NCBI RefSeq assembly: GCF_012933545.1
Contig: NZ_JAADJU010000012.1
Coordinates: 114,574-178,573 of the forward strand
Direction of reading: 5' to 3'
Source of the DNA: Rouxiella aceris
GTDB lineage: Bacteria; Pseudomonadota; Gammaproteobacteria; Enterobacterales; Enterobacteriaceae
DNA length: 64,000 nt
The notes under the pieces are model-generated. The model saw nothing but the letters and a program-made list of their open reading frames with translations, ran no database searches and was not told the DNA's origin. Positions 50,259-61,566 of the stretch are shown in pieces (the stretch's first letter is position 1; every line of letters begins with the position of its first letter). The position numbers and the translations under genes were made by a program.

Positions 50259-51296
50259 GTGACCGAAAAAACCTCTCTCAGCTATAAAGACGCAGGTGTG
50301 GATATCGATGCAGGTAACGCATTGGTAGACCGCATTAAAGGTGTAGTAAAACAGACTCGTCGTCCTGAAGTCATGGGCGGACTGGGTGGTTTTGGTGCCC
50401 TGTGCGCGCTGCCGCAAAAATATCGTGAACCCGTGCTGGTTTCGGGAACCGACGGCGTTGGCACCAAGCTGCGTCTGGCAATGGATTTAAAACGCCACGA
50501 TACCATCGGTATCGATTTGGTTGCCATGTGTGTCAACGACCTGGTGGTACAAGGGGCAGAACCGCTGTTCTTCCTTGACTATTACGCCACGGGCAAACTG
50601 GATGTGGATACCGCAGCCAGCGTCATTACCGGTATCGCCGAAGGCTGCAAGCAGTCTGGCTGTGCACTGGTGGGTGGCGAAACCGCCGAAATGCCGGGGA
50701 TGTATCACGGCGATGATTACGACGTCGCAGGCTTCTGCGTCGGCGTGGTTGAGAAATCAGAAATCATTGACGGCAGCAAAGTTCAGGACGGCGACGTTCT
50801 GCTAGCGCTGGCTTCAAGTGGCCCGCACTCCAATGGCTACTCTCTGGTTCGCAAAATTCTCGAAGTCAGCAAGGCCGATCCATTGACCACCGATCTGGCG
50901 GGTAAAACGCTGGCCGACCATTTGCTGGAACCGACTAAAATCTATGTAAAATCAATCCTTAAACTGATTGAAACCGTAGAGGTTCACGCTATTTGTCACC
51001 TGACCGGTGGTGGCTTCTGGGAAAATATCCCGCGCGTATTGCCTGACAATACGCAGGCGATTATCAATGAAGCAAGCTGGGTATGGCCGGAAGTGTTTAA
51101 CTGGTTACAGCAAAATGGCAATGTCAGCAGCCACGAAATGTACCGCACATTCAACTGCGGCGTGGGTATGTTGATTGCGTTACCGGCAAATCTGGTCGAT
51201 CAGGCGATTAGCCTGCTCAATGATAATGGCGAAAAAGCCTGGGTGATCGGCAGCATTAAAGCGTCCGATTCTGCAGAGCGCGTGATTATCAAGTAA
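50259..51296 (+). CDS. purM: Phosphoribosylformylglycinamidine cyclo-ligase (AIR synthetase)
   Basis: A 345-residue ATP-dependent enzyme of purine synthesis, closing the imidazole ring to AIR. Motifs: [51 protein letters not shown] and [17 protein letters not shown]. The start is GTG 50259 ([15 protein letters not shown]); this gives exactly the E. coli length. The long in-frame upstream extension covers the PurR operator and is not translated. It is followed by two ERIC repeats before purN. Confidence 0.96.
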   Translation: MTEKTSLSYKDAGVDIDAGNALVDRIKGVVKQTRRPEVMGGLGGFGALCALPQKYREPVLVSGTDGVGTKLRLAMDLKRHDTIGIDLVAMCVNDLVVQGAEPLFFLDYYATGKLDVDTAASVITGIAEGCKQSGCALVGGETAEMPGMYHGDDYDVAGFCVGVVEKSEIIDGSKVQDGDVLLALASSGPHSNGYSLVRKILEVSKADPLTTDLAGKTLADHLLEPTKIYVKSILKLIETVEVHAICHLTGGGFWENIPRVLPDNTQAIINEASWVWPEVFNWLQQNGNVSSHEMYRTFNCGVGMLIALPANLVDQAISLLNDNGEKAWVIGSIKASDSAERVIIK

Positions 51297-51326
51297 AGAT
51301 TACCGGCTACGGCGGCTAATAAACCG

Positions 51327-51533
51327 ATCCCGGATCACTTGCACCAGTAAGTGATTCGGGTGAGAGCGAGCAGCCAACGCAGCTATAGCGTCAAGGGCGA
51401 AGGGTTCCCCAAAGCCATTGGCGTTGTAGCAAGGCGGCAAATAAACGAACCCCGATGAGCTTACACCAGTAAGTGATTCGGGTGAGAGCGAGCAGCCAAC
51501 GCAGCTATGGCGTCAAGGGCGAAGGGGAAAAAT
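51327..51533. repeat. Two tandem ERIC-type repeats between purM and purN
   Basis: GTAAGTGATTCGGGTGAG occurs at 51347 and 51469, a 122-base period. Both copies carry the GCAGCCAACGCAGCTAT arm. The second ends in GGCGAAGGGG, which provides the ribosome-binding site of purN. Confidence 0.88.
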
Positions 51534-52172
51534 ATGAAACGGATTGTCGTATTGGTATCCGGCGACGGCAGCAACCTTCAGGCACTCATCGATGCCTGCC
51601 AGCAGGGACGGATCAACGCCAGGCTCAGTGCTGTTTTTAGTAATAAAGCCTCTGCTTATGCTCTGGAACGTGCGCAAACCGCAGGTATTCCCGCTCAGTC
51701 GTTATCGCCCAGCGCTTTTGCCGATCGTGAGGCCTTTGATTTGGCATTGGCGGCAGATATCGACGCCTATCAACCGGATTTACTGGTGCTTGCCGGTTAT
51801 ATGCGCATTCTCAGCCCGGCGTTTGTGAAACGTTACGCTGGCCGCATGCTTAATATCCACCCTTCCCTGTTGCCGAAATACCCGGGCTTGAACACCCATC
51901 AAAAGGCTATCGACAACCAGGACAGCGAACACGGTACCTCGGTGCATTTTGTTACCCAGGAGCTGGACGGCGGGCCGGTGATATTACAAGCCAAGGTGCC
52001 GGTTTTCGACGAGGATAGCGCTGAGGATCTCAGTGAACGCGTACAGACCCAGGAACACAATATTTATCCACTGGTCGTCAGTTGGTTTGTCGACGGACGT
52101 TTGATCTTGCGTGATGACTGCGCGGTGCTCGATGGGAAAGTGTTGCCCGCTCAGGGTTACGCCGCCGACTAA
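51534..52172 (+). CDS. purN: Phosphoribosylglycinamide formyltransferase (GAR transformylase)
   Basis: A 212-residue enzyme that formylates GAR with 10-formyl-THF. The catalytic residues lie in MLNIHPSLLPKYPG (Asn, His) and HGTSVHFVTQELDGGPVI (Asp); the phosphate loop is SGDGSNLQALID. The start is ATG 51534 (MKRIVVLVSGDG); the nine-residue in-frame extension is repeat sequence. purM and purN are usually directly adjacent; here 237 bases separate them. Confidence 0.96.
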   Translation: MKRIVVLVSGDGSNLQALIDACQQGRINARLSAVFSNKASAYALERAQTAGIPAQSLSPSAFADREAFDLALAADIDAYQPDLLVLAGYMRILSPAFVKRYAGRMLNIHPSLLPKYPGLNTHQKAIDNQDSEHGTSVHFVTQELDGGPVILQAKVPVFDEDSAEDLSERVQTQEHNIYPLVVSWFVDGRLILRDDCAVLDGKVLPAQGYAAD

Positions 52173-52198
52173 GTACGTGCTTTGCTGCCTATTATCCG

Positions 52199-52222
52199 AA
52201 AGCCGGCCTGCAGCCGGTTTTA
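52199..52222 (+). terminator. Terminator after purN
   Basis: CCGGC / GCCGG core around CTGCA, extended by AA/TT and followed by TTTTAT. Confidence 0.7.
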
Positions 52223-52387
52223 TGGCTACTCCCCCTACTTAATCCCCGCTACAATGAAGGGTAACGCTGAATAACCGGTTAACGCCTGGTCCGTGGCTGG
52301 CTACTTCTCTGTCTCAACCGACTTTCCATCAGCGCAAGACCGTCATCAGGGGCAGCCACACCCGGCGAATAGATATTAAGGAATATT

Positions 52388-52963
52388 ATGTCCAGCACCT
52401 ACCGCATAAAACTGCGCCCGTTGGAAAAGGACGACTTACCCTTTGTTCACCGCCTGAATAACAATGCCAATGTGATGCGCTACTGGTTCGAAGAGCCTTA
52501 CGAGGCCTATGTCGAGCTGGAAGATTTGTATGCCAAACATATCCACGATCAGAGCGAACGCCGCTTCATTACTGAGTTTCAAGATACTCATGTCGGTTTG
52601 GTGGAGTTAGTTGAAATCAACCATATTCACCGCCGGGCAGAATTTCAGATCATCATTGATCCGCACCATCAGGGACAGGGCTTTGCCAGCGAAGCGGCAC
52701 AGCTGGCCATGGATTACGCCTTTTCGGTGCTCAATCTGTATAAACTCTATCTGATTGTTGATAAAGAGAATGATAAAGCCATTCATATTTACAGCAAACT
52801 GGGGTTCGCAGTAGAAGCCGAGCTCAAAGAGGAGTTTTTTGTTAATGGGGAATACCGTAGCGTCATCCGCATGTGCATTTTCCAGCCTGAGTACCTTAAG
52901 GCCTTTAAATCCCCTCAAGGCCGCAACCCGGCAATAGAAGCGCTTGGCGCAGGCGTGCTGTAA
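52388..52963 (+). CDS. speG: Spermidine N1-acetyltransferase
   Basis: A 191-residue GNAT enzyme that acetylates spermidine to limit polyamine toxicity. Motif A is [22 protein letters not shown]; the allosteric-loop stretch [24 protein letters not shown] and C-terminal [25 protein letters not shown] are typical of SpeG. SD AAGGA precedes the ATG. The purN-speG-ppk order differs from E. coli, where speG is elsewhere, and is as I recall it in Yersinia and Serratia. Confidence 0.95.
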   Translation: MSSTYRIKLRPLEKDDLPFVHRLNNNANVMRYWFEEPYEAYVELEDLYAKHIHDQSERRFITEFQDTHVGLVELVEINHIHRRAEFQIIIDPHHQGQGFASEAAQLAMDYAFSVLNLYKLYLIVDKENDKAIHIYSKLGFAVEAELKEEFFVNGEYRSVIRMCIFQPEYLKAFKSPQGRNPAIEALGAGVL

Positions 52964-53369
52964 TGTCATTGCCTTGCTCGCTGTTGCCAACATAATGACC
53001 ATCCAATACCGACGAATAAAACATAACCACGATGGATTAAATTTTTAAAAGTCCGAGATTATTGTCCCCTGGTCAGCGCCCCACAGAAGCCAAGGCGGTG
53101 GCGCTAGGTCGCTGGCGGGAAAATCATTGGATCTATTGGACTTTACTGTCAATCTCTCGCAATAATGCAGGTAGATACTAGGCTGCACCCGACAATGGGT
53201 CGCAACCCTCCGGGCTGGGCAATATCCCGTTATTGGCGTTGCCACAGCGAGAAAACCGGTGCACTTGGATAAGTAAGTCATTCGGCCAGATGCTCGCTGT
53301 TGTTGCGTAACCACGACGGGTCATTGTGCCCTGGGGGGCCGGGTTTCAGGCTAAATGAACGGAGTGAAA
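52964..53369. other. Region between speG and ppk
   Basis: 406 bases. A 17-base ERIC-like fragment (ATAAGTAAGTCATTCGG, 53269-53285) suggests a decayed repeat. A minus-strand 89-codon ORF is not supported. The ppk promoter should lie here. Confidence 0.5.
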
Positions 53370-55430
53370 ATGGGTCAGGAAAAACTGTATATTGATAAAG
53401 AACTGAGCTGGTTGTCCTTCAACGAACGCGTGTTGCAAGAGGCAGCAGACAAAACCAATCCGCTGATTGAACGGATGCGTTTTCTCGGGATTTACTCCAA
53501 CAATCTTGACGAGTTCTATAAGGTCCGTTTCGCCGACCTGAAACGTCGCATCCTGATCAGCGAAGAACAGGGGTTTATCGGGGCATCACGGCATTTGCTG
53601 AAGAAAATTCAGGCAAAAGTCATGCGCATCGATCAGGAGTTTGACACTCTGTACAATGACCTGCTGCTGGAAATGGCCCGCAATCAAATCTTTCTGATCA
53701 ACGAACGCCAGGTGTCAGAGAACCAGCAAAACTGGCTGCGCCAATATTTTAAACAACATCTACGTCAGTTTATTACCCCGATTCTGGTAAACCATGACAC
53801 CAATCTGGTGCAGTTTCTTAAAGATGACTACACCTATCTGGCGGTAGAGATTATTCGCGGTGCACAGATCGACTATGCACTGCTGGAAATTCCATCCGAT
53901 AAAGTCCCGCGTTTTGTCAACCTGCCGCCGGAAGCGCCGCGCAGACGCAAGCCAATGATCCTGCTCGATAACATTTTGCGCTATTGCCTTGATGAAATCT
54001 TCAAGGGCTTTTTCGATTATGACGCGCTCAATGCCTATTCGATGAAAATGACCCGCGATGCCGAGTACGATCTGGTCACGGAAATGGAATCCAGCCTGCT
54101 GGAACTGATGTCATCAAGCCTGAAACAGCGTTTAACCGCCGAGCCGGTGCGCTTTGTTTACCAACGGGATATGCCCGATGAAATGGTGGAACTGCTGCGC
54201 GAAAAACTGGGCATTTCCAATTATGACTCGGTGATCCCCGGCGGTCGTTACCATAATTTTAAAGATTTTATTAACTTCCCCAATGTTGGCAAAGCCAATA
54301 TGGTCTACCAGCCCTTACCGCGTCTGCGGCATTTATGGTTTGATAAGTTCCGCAATGGCTTTGCGGCCATCCGCGAGCAGGACGTATTACTTTATTATCC
54401 TTACTACACCTTTGAGCATGTGCTGGAATTACTGCGTCAGGCGGCCTTTGACCCTAACGTGATATCGATAAAAATCAATATTTACCGCGTCGCCAAAGAC
54501 TCACGGATTATTGAATCGATGATCCACGCTGCGCACAACGGTAAAAAAGTCACCGTAGTGGTTGAGCTCCAGGCCCGATTTGACGAAGAAGCCAATATCC
54601 ATTGGGCCAAGCGCCTGACAGAAGCCGGTGTGCACGTTATATTCTCTGCACCGGGACTGAAAATTCATGCCAAACTGTTCCTTATCTCACGTAAGGAAGG
54701 TGATGAAATTGTGCGTTATGCGCATATTGGTACCGGCAACTTCAACGAAAAAACCGCGCGCTTATATACCGACTATTCTTTACTGACTGCCGATGCCAGG
54801 ATCACCAATGAGGTACGACGGGTGTTCAACTTTATCGAGAACCCTTACCGCCCTGTTACCTTTGAGCATCTGATGGTCTCTCCGCAAAACTCACGCAGCA
54901 TGCTGTATGGGCTGATTGATAAAGAGATCGCCAACGCGCAGGCTGGAGAGAAAGCCGGGATCACCCTGAAAATAAATAATCTGGTTGATAAAGGCCTGAT
55001 TGACAGACTGTATGCCGCATCCAGTTTTGGGGTAAAAATACGGTTGCTGATCCGCGGTATGTGTTCGCTGGTCCCTAACCTTCCCGGCGTCAGCGAAAAT
55101 ATCCAGGTCACCAGTATTGTCGATCGTTATCTTGAGCACGATCGGGTTTATGTCTTTGAAAATAGTGGCGATCCCAAGGTATTTCTCTCCTCGGCAGACT
55201 GGATGACGCGCAACATCGATTATCGTATTGAAGTGGCCGTCGCCCTGCTCGATCCGCGTCTTAAACAGCGTATATTGGATCTGTTGGCCATCCAGTTCAG
55301 TGACACGGTAAAAGCCAGATATATTGATAAAGATCTCAGTAACCGTTATGTTCCACGCGGAAATCGTCGCAAGGTACGTGCACAGGCGGCAATTTATGAC
55401 TATTTGAAAGCCCTTGAACTGCGATCTTAG
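53370..55430 (+). CDS. ppk: Polyphosphate kinase
   Basis: A 686-residue PPK1 enzyme that polymerises the gamma-phosphate of ATP into polyphosphate. The autophosphorylated histidine lies in [14 protein letters not shown]. The PLD-like region [17 protein letters not shown] and the second histidine HDRVYVFEN are present. The N-terminus [21 protein letters not shown] fixes the start at 53370 with SD GGAG. It is membrane-associated in E. coli. ppx follows after 46 bases. Confidence 0.97.
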   Translation: MGQEKLYIDKELSWLSFNERVLQEAADKTNPLIERMRFLGIYSNNLDEFYKVRFADLKRRILISEEQGFIGASRHLLKKIQAKVMRIDQEFDTLYNDLLLEMARNQIFLINERQVSENQQNWLRQYFKQHLRQFITPILVNHDTNLVQFLKDDYTYLAVEIIRGAQIDYALLEIPSDKVPRFVNLPPEAPRRRKPMILLDNILRYCLDEIFKGFFDYDALNAYSMKMTRDAEYDLVTEMESSLLELMSSSLKQRLTAEPVRFVYQRDMPDEMVELLREKLGISNYDSVIPGGRYHNFKDFINFPNVGKANMVYQPLPRLRHLWFDKFRNGFAAIREQDVLLYYPYYTFEHVLELLRQAAFDPNVISIKINIYRVAKDSRIIESMIHAAHNGKKVTVVVELQARFDEEANIHWAKRLTEAGVHVIFSAPGLKIHAKLFLISRKEGDEIVRYAHIGTGNFNEKTARLYTDYSLLTADARITNEVRRVFNFIENPYRPVTFEHLMVSPQNSRSMLYGLIDKEIANAQAGEKAGITLKINNLVDKGLIDRLYAASSFGVKIRLLIRGMCSLVPNLPGVSENIQVTSIVDRYLEHDRVYVFENSGDPKVFLSSADWMTRNIDYRIEVAVALLDPRLKQRILDLLAIQFSDTVKARYIDKDLSNRYVPRGNRRKVRAQAAIYDYLKALELRS

Positions 55431-55476
55431 ATCATCACCAAAAGACCCAGCCTGACACTTTGGAGTAAAGAGACAC

Positions 55477-57024
55477 ATGCCGTTAAATAGCCCGATGACT
55501 GCTAAACCACAGGAAATTGCCGCAATCGATCTCGGATCGAACAGTTTTCATATGGTGATCGCCCGTGTCGTTAACGGTGCCCTCCAGGTGTTAGGTCGAC
55601 TCAAGCAACGCGTACATCTGGCCGACGGATTAGACAGCCAGAATAACCTCAGCGAAGAAGCCATGCAGCGCGGTCTCGACTGCCTGGCGCTCTTTGCCGA
55701 GCGTCTGCAGGGGTTTTCTGAAGATAATGTCACCATTGTCGGCACGCACTCACTGCGCCAGGCGGTTAACGCCGAAGCCTTTTTAAAACGTGCTGCCAAG
55801 GTGATCCCTTATCCGATTGAGATTATCTCTGGCCAGGAAGAAGCCCGCCTAATCTTTATGGGAGTGGAACATACGCAGCCAGAAAAAGGCCGCAAGCTGG
55901 TGATTGATATCGGCGGCGGTTCCACAGAACTGGTGATTGGCGAAGACTTTGAACCGCTGCTGGCCGAAAGCCGCCGTATGGGCTGTGTCAGTTTCGCCCA
56001 GCAGTTTTTCCAGGGTGGCGAGATTAGCCGCAATAACTTTAAGCGCGCTCGGCTGGCCGCGGCGCAAAAGCTGGAAACTCTCACCTGGCAATACCGCCTG
56101 CAGGGCTGGCAGTATGCTCTTGGCGCCTCGGGCACCATCAAAGCCGCCCACGAGGTGCTGATCGCCATGGGGGAAAAAGATGGCCTGATCACTCCTGAAC
56201 GACTGGAGCAACTCAGCGATGAAGTAATGAAATACAAAAACTTCAGCGCCCTCAGTCTGCCCGGCCTGTCAGAAGATCGACAGTCGGTGTTTGTTCCCGG
56301 ATTGGCGATCCTCTGCGGCGTTTTTGATGCCCTGGCCATTAAAGAGCTACGTTTGTCTGACGGCGCGCTGCGGGAAGGTGTGCTGTATGAGATGGAGGGA
56401 CGTTTCCGTCATCAGGATATTCGCAGCCGCACCGCCAAAAGCCTGGCAGAACATTATAATATTGACCGCGAGCAGGCCCGTCGGGTGTTGGAAACCACGG
56501 AAATGCTCTATGCACAATGGCTGGCGCAAAATAACCACCTGGTGCAGCCACAGTTGGAGTCACTGTTAAAATGGGCTTCCATGCTGCATGAGGTTGGGCT
56601 CAGTATCAACCATAGCGGTATGCACCGTCATTCCGCTTATATTCTGCAAAACTCCAATCTGCCCGGTTTTACCCAGGAACAACAAACGCTGCTGGCCACG
56701 CTGGTGCGTTTTCACCGTAAAGCCGTACGTCTCGATGAATTACCGCGTCTCAATCTGTTCAAGAAAAAACATTATCTCCCCTTGATCCAACTGCTGCGTC
56801 TGGGTGCGCTGTTAAATAACCAGCGACAGTCCACTACGCCGCCGGAGTCCTTGCGTCTGCATACCGATGATAATCATTGGACCCTGTATTTTCCCGCCGG
56901 TTTTCTGGCGCAAAACAACCTGGTGCAACTGGATTTTGAACGTGAGCAAGACTACTGGAGTGGTGTTACCGGCTGGAAACTGATGCTGGATGAAGATAGC
57001 GAGACCGACACAAAAGATGAGTAA
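55477..57024 (+). CDS. ppx: Exopolyphosphatase
   Basis: A 515-residue ASKHA-fold enzyme that removes terminal phosphate from polyphosphate. Phosphate-loop motifs are [16 protein letters not shown] and [13 protein letters not shown], with the catalytic glutamate in [12 protein letters not shown]. The C-terminal half is HD-like ([21 protein letters not shown]). It forms the ppk-ppx operon, pairing synthesis with breakdown, and converges on yfgF. Confidence 0.96.
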   Translation: MPLNSPMTAKPQEIAAIDLGSNSFHMVIARVVNGALQVLGRLKQRVHLADGLDSQNNLSEEAMQRGLDCLALFAERLQGFSEDNVTIVGTHSLRQAVNAEAFLKRAAKVIPYPIEIISGQEEARLIFMGVEHTQPEKGRKLVIDIGGGSTELVIGEDFEPLLAESRRMGCVSFAQQFFQGGEISRNNFKRARLAAAQKLETLTWQYRLQGWQYALGASGTIKAAHEVLIAMGEKDGLITPERLEQLSDEVMKYKNFSALSLPGLSEDRQSVFVPGLAILCGVFDALAIKELRLSDGALREGVLYEMEGRFRHQDIRSRTAKSLAEHYNIDREQARRVLETTEMLYAQWLAQNNHLVQPQLESLLKWASMLHEVGLSINHSGMHRHSAYILQNSNLPGFTQEQQTLLATLVRFHRKAVRLDELPRLNLFKKKHYLPLIQLLRLGALLNNQRQSTTPPESLRLHTDDNHWTLYFPAGFLAQNNLVQLDFEREQDYWSGVTGWKLMLDEDSETDTKDE

Positions 57025-57074
57025 AAGGGTAACGGGTACGTCAGCCAATGACCTACCCGCTAGCCTATAGTGCT

Positions 57075-59318
57075 TTATTGCCCCGCCGTACCCGGCAGCA
57101 AGGATGACAGCGGTTGCGGTTTGCCGATCAGATATCCCTGCATATAATCCACGCCCAATGCCCGCAATGCCGTCTGCTGCTCTTCAGTTTCCACATACTC
57201 GGCAACCACAGTGAGACGCTTCATTCTGGCGACCTGACAAATAGACGAGACAATAAACTCATCCAGCGGATCATTAAGCATATTGGTCACAAAGCTACCG
57301 TCTATTTTGAGAATATCGGCATCAAGACTTTTCAGCCGATCGTACGTGGCGTAGCCAGTACCGAAATCATCAATGGCAATACGGCAACCAAAATGCCGCA
57401 ACTCACGCATGGTCTGCATGGCGTAATCGAAGTCCTGCAGCAGATGCGACTCGGTCACCTCAAGCACAATCTGATAAGGCTCGACCTGGTACATCTTCAT
57501 CAGTTGCTGAAACTCCTGGCTAAATGACGGTCGGCACAGGGTTGATGGCGAAAAATTCACCGCAAAACGGGCGCTAGGCAACGGCTGACGGTATTGGTTA
57601 ATAAACACCAGCGTATGTTTTAATACCCACATATCCAGTTGGTAGGCCAGGCCAAATTCATGCACTATCGGCAAAAACTGGTCCGGCGAAATCATCTGAC
57701 CTTGCTCATCCGGCATGCGCAGCAAGATTTCATGGTAGCGATCGCCGCGGATCCCGGCGATAGGTTGCGCCAGCAAAACGAACAGATCATCGTCCAGCGA
57801 GCGTTGCACGCGATGCAACAACTCGACTTTTTGCTTGATCACCCCTTGCACCTGGCTATGGTCGACTTTATTGGACTCCGGCTTGCCGGTGGTCAGCGAA
57901 ACTTCGGCAATGCCACTGAGCTCCCCCAATAAAATAGGCATATGGACGACGGGAGGATAGACCACGCACCAGGCCAGTCCGATATTGGGATGAACCGGTA
58001 AACCATTCCAGATCAAACGAAAGTTATCGACATATTCTTGCAGCTTATCGAGACGTTCCTCGATATTTTCATGATTCATCCGCAGCACTAAATCATAACC
58101 GGGTAAATGGTAAATCCCCTCTTCTGACTGCAGATGGGGTTGCAGGCCCATCACCAACTGCTGTTTAAACTGGATACGCAAACGCATGCCATAGTTTTTA
58201 CTGAGAATATCCATTTCAGCAACGCGAACAAAGCACAGTACCGAACGCGGATATTTTTCGACATCACGATTGAATGCCCGCAAGTTTGCCAGTCGGAATA
58301 CCGGATCCAGCAGTGAAGCAATGCTGACTTTGTGCATTAAAATACGTTCGCGCGAGGAAATCGCCGACATCAGCAGCAGGCAGAGGCTAAATACCAACAT
58401 CAGCGCCGAGATAAAGATAAGGTTATGAAAGAAATTATTCGGATTAATAAATCCCTGATAATGATGAAACAGGATCAGCAAGGTCACCGACCAGACCAAA
58501 GTTATAAAATGATAGCCATAGCGAATGGCACCAAATAGCAGCACCGGCAACAATAAGGTCACGGTATAATCGCTTAGCAATATTTTGGTGGGATCCATTG
58601 GCCGTCGCATGCAGAGTAAAATAACCATGACGATCAGCAACACACACCAAATCAAAAATTCTGCCGGTTTGATACCCGCCACCCGCTGGGTTTTGATTTT
58701 TGCCCACAGCACCCACAGATACCGTGGTTTGCAGACGATGCGCAGCACAATATAAAAAAGGTGCCCCTCCAGCAGAATACCCAGCATCACCCCCTGATAA
58801 TTGATCAGAGTGCGTAGTGTCAGGAAATTGGCGCTGACCATGCCGAGATAACCAGGAAGAGCACCGTTTTCGATAACTAATTGCAGCAGAAAGAGGAACA
58901 GCGTCGGCAATACAATCACCAGCCACACCAGACGACGCAGCGGTTGATATAACAGCCCGAAAGAGGCGCTCCAGCGATGTCGCACCTGCCAACGGTATCC
59001 CGCCCAGGCGACGCATAGAGAAAACAGAAAGATACTGGTCAACAACAGCGCCATTTCTGCGCCAATAAGCAGATAATAACGTCCATACAGCCACAGAGAT
59101 ATACCCGGAATAGCTCGCCAGTCGAACATCATCAACAGCGCCACGCAGGCGCCCAGAGGCAGGTATAACAGATAAGTACGACCATCTTCCAGGTCCAGCA
59201 TCGGTGATAGCCATGAGGCGAGAGGCAGCAAAATCAGAGCACAGAGCAAAGGTGAACCATACCAATGATGGCGTAACCCATGCCAGGTTGTTAATTTTTT
59301 TATCAATTGGGTCATCAT
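57075..59318 (-). CDS. yfgF: c-di-GMP phosphodiesterase YfgF
   Basis: A 747-residue protein, the same length as I recall for E. coli YfgF. It has an N-terminal region of about eight to ten membrane helices (MASE1-like, 1-320), a degenerate GGDEF domain with no GGDEF motif (about 330-480), and a C-terminal EAL domain. The EAL signature is EIL (YHEILLRM), and the other catalytic residues are kept: FAVNFSPSTL, LEVTESHLLQ, AIDDFGTGYATYDRL, LKIDGSFV. It should hydrolyse c-di-GMP. The ATG at 59318 is used; another follows directly. Confidence 0.92.
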   Translation of the reverse strand: MMTQLIKKLTTWHGLRHHWYGSPLLCALILLPLASWLSPMLDLEDGRTYLLYLPLGACVALLMMFDWRAIPGISLWLYGRYYLLIGAEMALLLTSIFLFSLCVAWAGYRWQVRHRWSASFGLLYQPLRRLVWLVIVLPTLFLFLLQLVIENGALPGYLGMVSANFLTLRTLINYQGVMLGILLEGHLFYIVLRIVCKPRYLWVLWAKIKTQRVAGIKPAEFLIWCVLLIVMVILLCMRRPMDPTKILLSDYTVTLLLPVLLFGAIRYGYHFITLVWSVTLLILFHHYQGFINPNNFFHNLIFISALMLVFSLCLLLMSAISSRERILMHKVSIASLLDPVFRLANLRAFNRDVEKYPRSVLCFVRVAEMDILSKNYGMRLRIQFKQQLVMGLQPHLQSEEGIYHLPGYDLVLRMNHENIEERLDKLQEYVDNFRLIWNGLPVHPNIGLAWCVVYPPVVHMPILLGELSGIAEVSLTTGKPESNKVDHSQVQGVIKQKVELLHRVQRSLDDDLFVLLAQPIAGIRGDRYHEILLRMPDEQGQMISPDQFLPIVHEFGLAYQLDMWVLKHTLVFINQYRQPLPSARFAVNFSPSTLCRPSFSQEFQQLMKMYQVEPYQIVLEVTESHLLQDFDYAMQTMRELRHFGCRIAIDDFGTGYATYDRLKSLDADILKIDGSFVTNMLNDPLDEFIVSSICQVARMKRLTVVAEYVETEEQQTALRALGVDYMQGYLIGKPQPLSSLLPGTAGQ

Positions 59319-59777
59319 TTACTCGTGCCAGTCGGCAGTCAGTCCCGTTTAGCCTTTATTCAGCCGTGTTAACCAGGAAAAGAAATCACAGATTTAGTAA
59401 GTCACCCATCAGCACCAGGTACTGCGGTTATTGCTGACGGAAAGGGACAAGAAGGGATAGGCACGCAATTACTGCGGTTTTTGTGGTTATCTAAACCCCC
59501 AAAATTAATACCATCCTATCCTTTTATTTATGATAAACCAACTGATAGCAAACAATAAACTTCTTCATGCCGGCAATAATCCAAGAACAGTTCAAAAAAA
59601 GCAATAAGTATGCAAGCTTATAATTTAATATGAATTAATAAATTAAAAGTACGGAATGAAAAGCGGAGCATGGCGGGTATATCTGGATGAATATTGCCTT
59701 CTGCTATATATTACCCCCTACAGTCCCCTTTCATTTCTGACTATTCGGAGCACCACGGCTCATCAGCAGATCTCACT
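59319..59777. other. Divergent yfgF/yfgG promoter region
   Basis: 459 bases, AT-rich from about 59500 to 59660, without a supported ORF. It holds the promoters of yfgF and of yfgG-mgtE. Confidence 0.5.
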
Positions 59778-59963
59778 ATGCATAGAAGAAATAACGTAAA
59801 GTTGACAAAAATCGTGCTGACGATAAGTTTTATTATCCTGTTTGGCCGCTTTATCTACGCCACGATTGGTTCCTATTCCCAGCATAAAAGCCTGCAGCAG
59901 GCAGAAACCGAGCAAGGTATTGCGCCGGTTGACCAGGAAAACCAGACGGATAACACGCAGTAA
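59778..59963 (+). CDS. yfgG: Small membrane protein YfgG
   Basis: A 61-residue protein with a basic N-terminus (MHRRNNVKLTK), one transmembrane helix (IVLTISFIILFGRFIYATIG) and a polar tail. The TKIVL.ISFI..FGRFIY core matches E. coli YfgG, a small inner-membrane protein next to yfgF with roles reported in metal tolerance. The ATG at 59778 is chosen; the 28-codon upstream extension is not conserved. Confidence 0.85.
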   Translation: MHRRNNVKLTKIVLTISFIILFGRFIYATIGSYSQHKSLQQAETEQGIAPVDQENQTDNTQ

Positions 59964-60016
59964 CTGTTCTTTTTCTTTACAGATTGCTTTGCCGATAGCA
60001 GATAAAAGGACGCTCG

Positions 60017-61450
60017 ATGTCAGCAGTAACACCCCGGAACCACACGCAAAAACTGGCGGAAGTTCGTCGTCGTATTCTTGATTTACTGCTAAATAATGAT
60101 GAGTTGGCCGAGAGCATTCTCGCTGAAAAAACTCAGGGTGCTGACAGTGCCACCTTAATGGATCAGACCGCGGTCCTCAGCGCCAATGTGGCAACGTTAC
60201 ACGCCGCCGACCTTGCCGATATTCTCGAAGCCTTGCCGGAACGCCAGCGTCTGGCGCTTTGGAAACTGGTGGATGCCCCCGCACGGGGTAAAGCCCTGGT
60301 CGAGGTATCGGAAACCGTCTGGGATAGTCTGATTAAAGAGATGAGCGACCGGGACCTGCTTAAAACCATGGCGCTGCTGGATCTCGATGACCAGGTCTAT
60401 CTGGCAGAATATCTTCCCAGAGATTTGACCGGTCGTGTGCTTACCTCGCTGGAGCCATCACAGCGCGATAAAGTACGCGAAGTGATGAAGTTCAGTAAAA
60501 GCAGCATCGGACGGTTAATGGATTTTGAGCTGCTCACCGTGCGCCCTGATGTTACTCTCGCGACCGTGCAACGCTATCTGCGCTTTCGTAAGCAGATCCC
60601 CAAAGGCAGCGATAAACTCTTTGTCACCGATCGCCGCAACCTGCTATTAGGTGAATTGTCGTTAACCACCATATTGCTTAATGCGCCACAGCAGCGGGTT
60701 GCCGAGGTAATGAACGACGATCCCACCAGTTTTATTGCCGATGACAAAGCCGATAATGCCGCCAGTGCTTTCGAACGTTACGACCTGATCACCGCGCCGG
60801 TTGTCGATTTAAAAGGCAAACTGATGGGCCGTCTTACCGTCGAATCCATTGTCGATTTCGTCAACGAAGACTCCGATACCCATCTGCGGCGAATGGGGGG
60901 CTTAAGTCCGGAGGAAGACGTTTTTTCACCGGTATTCAAAGCGGTTAAAAATCGCTGGACCTGGCTAGCAATCAACCTGTGCACCGCCTTTGTTGCCTCG
61001 CGCGTTATTGGTCTGTTTGAACATACCATCTCTCAGTTGGTCGCCCTGGCGGCGCTGATGCCGATTGTGGCAGGTATTGGCGGCAACACCGGTAACCAGA
61101 CCATTACCATGATCGTGCGCGCCCTGGCACTGCATCAGGTGCAACTGAGTAATTTACCCTTTTTGATTGTCAGAGAGCTTGGCGTGGCGCTGATCAATGG
61201 CCTAATCTGGGGGGGATTAATGGGGATAGTCACCTGGCTGCTATATGGCAATCTGGCCATGGGTGCCGTAATGACGCTGGCGATGGTTCTCAATCTGCTG
61301 GTGGCCGCGCTGATGGGCGTATTGGTACCGCTGACCATGGTCCGTATGGGCCGCGATCCCGCGCTGGGTTCAAGCGTGATGATCACCGCGCTAACCGATA
61401 CCGGGGGATTTTTTATCTTCCTCGGTTTAGCGACAATCTTTCTGCTGTAG
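60017..61450 (+). CDS. mgtE: Magnesium transporter MgtE
   Basis: A 477-residue Mg2+ channel. It has an N-terminal MgtE_N domain (superhelix, LHAADLADILEALPERQRLALWKLV), two CBS domains (about 150-290) that gate the pore by sensing Mg2+, a plug helix, and five C-terminal membrane helices with the pore motif PIVAGIGGNTGNQTITMIVRAL. It lies 53 bases after yfgG and could be cotranscribed. E. coli K-12 lacks mgtE. Confidence 0.95.
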   Translation: MSAVTPRNHTQKLAEVRRRILDLLLNNDELAESILAEKTQGADSATLMDQTAVLSANVATLHAADLADILEALPERQRLALWKLVDAPARGKALVEVSETVWDSLIKEMSDRDLLKTMALLDLDDQVYLAEYLPRDLTGRVLTSLEPSQRDKVREVMKFSKSSIGRLMDFELLTVRPDVTLATVQRYLRFRKQIPKGSDKLFVTDRRNLLLGELSLTTILLNAPQQRVAEVMNDDPTSFIADDKADNAASAFERYDLITAPVVDLKGKLMGRLTVESIVDFVNEDSDTHLRRMGGLSPEEDVFSPVFKAVKNRWTWLAINLCTAFVASRVIGLFEHTISQLVALAALMPIVAGIGGNTGNQTITMIVRALALHQVQLSNLPFLIVRELGVALINGLIWGGLMGIVTWLLYGNLAMGAVMTLAMVLNLLVAALMGVLVPLTMVRMGRDPALGSSVMITALTDTGGFFIFLGLATIFLL

Positions 61451-61566
61451 AACAGATAAATCATTTATAATCATGCGAGCCTCGCTTAGGGTGTAGAGCA
61501 TAAAAATAAAATGAATAATGACGTCATCCCCCGATCGTTTTAATCGGGCCGAGAAAGGTTTTCACA

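Noticed and set aside
53045..53314. 89-codon minus-strand ORF between speG and ppk
   Set aside because: Low-complexity composition, no Shine-Dalgarno site, and it overlaps decayed repeat-like sequence.
57075..59318. YfgF as an inactive phosphodiesterase because EAL is EIL
   Set aside because: The remaining catalytic motifs (DDFGTGY, KIDGSF, the Asn and Glu positions) are intact, and the central residue of EAL varies in active enzymes.
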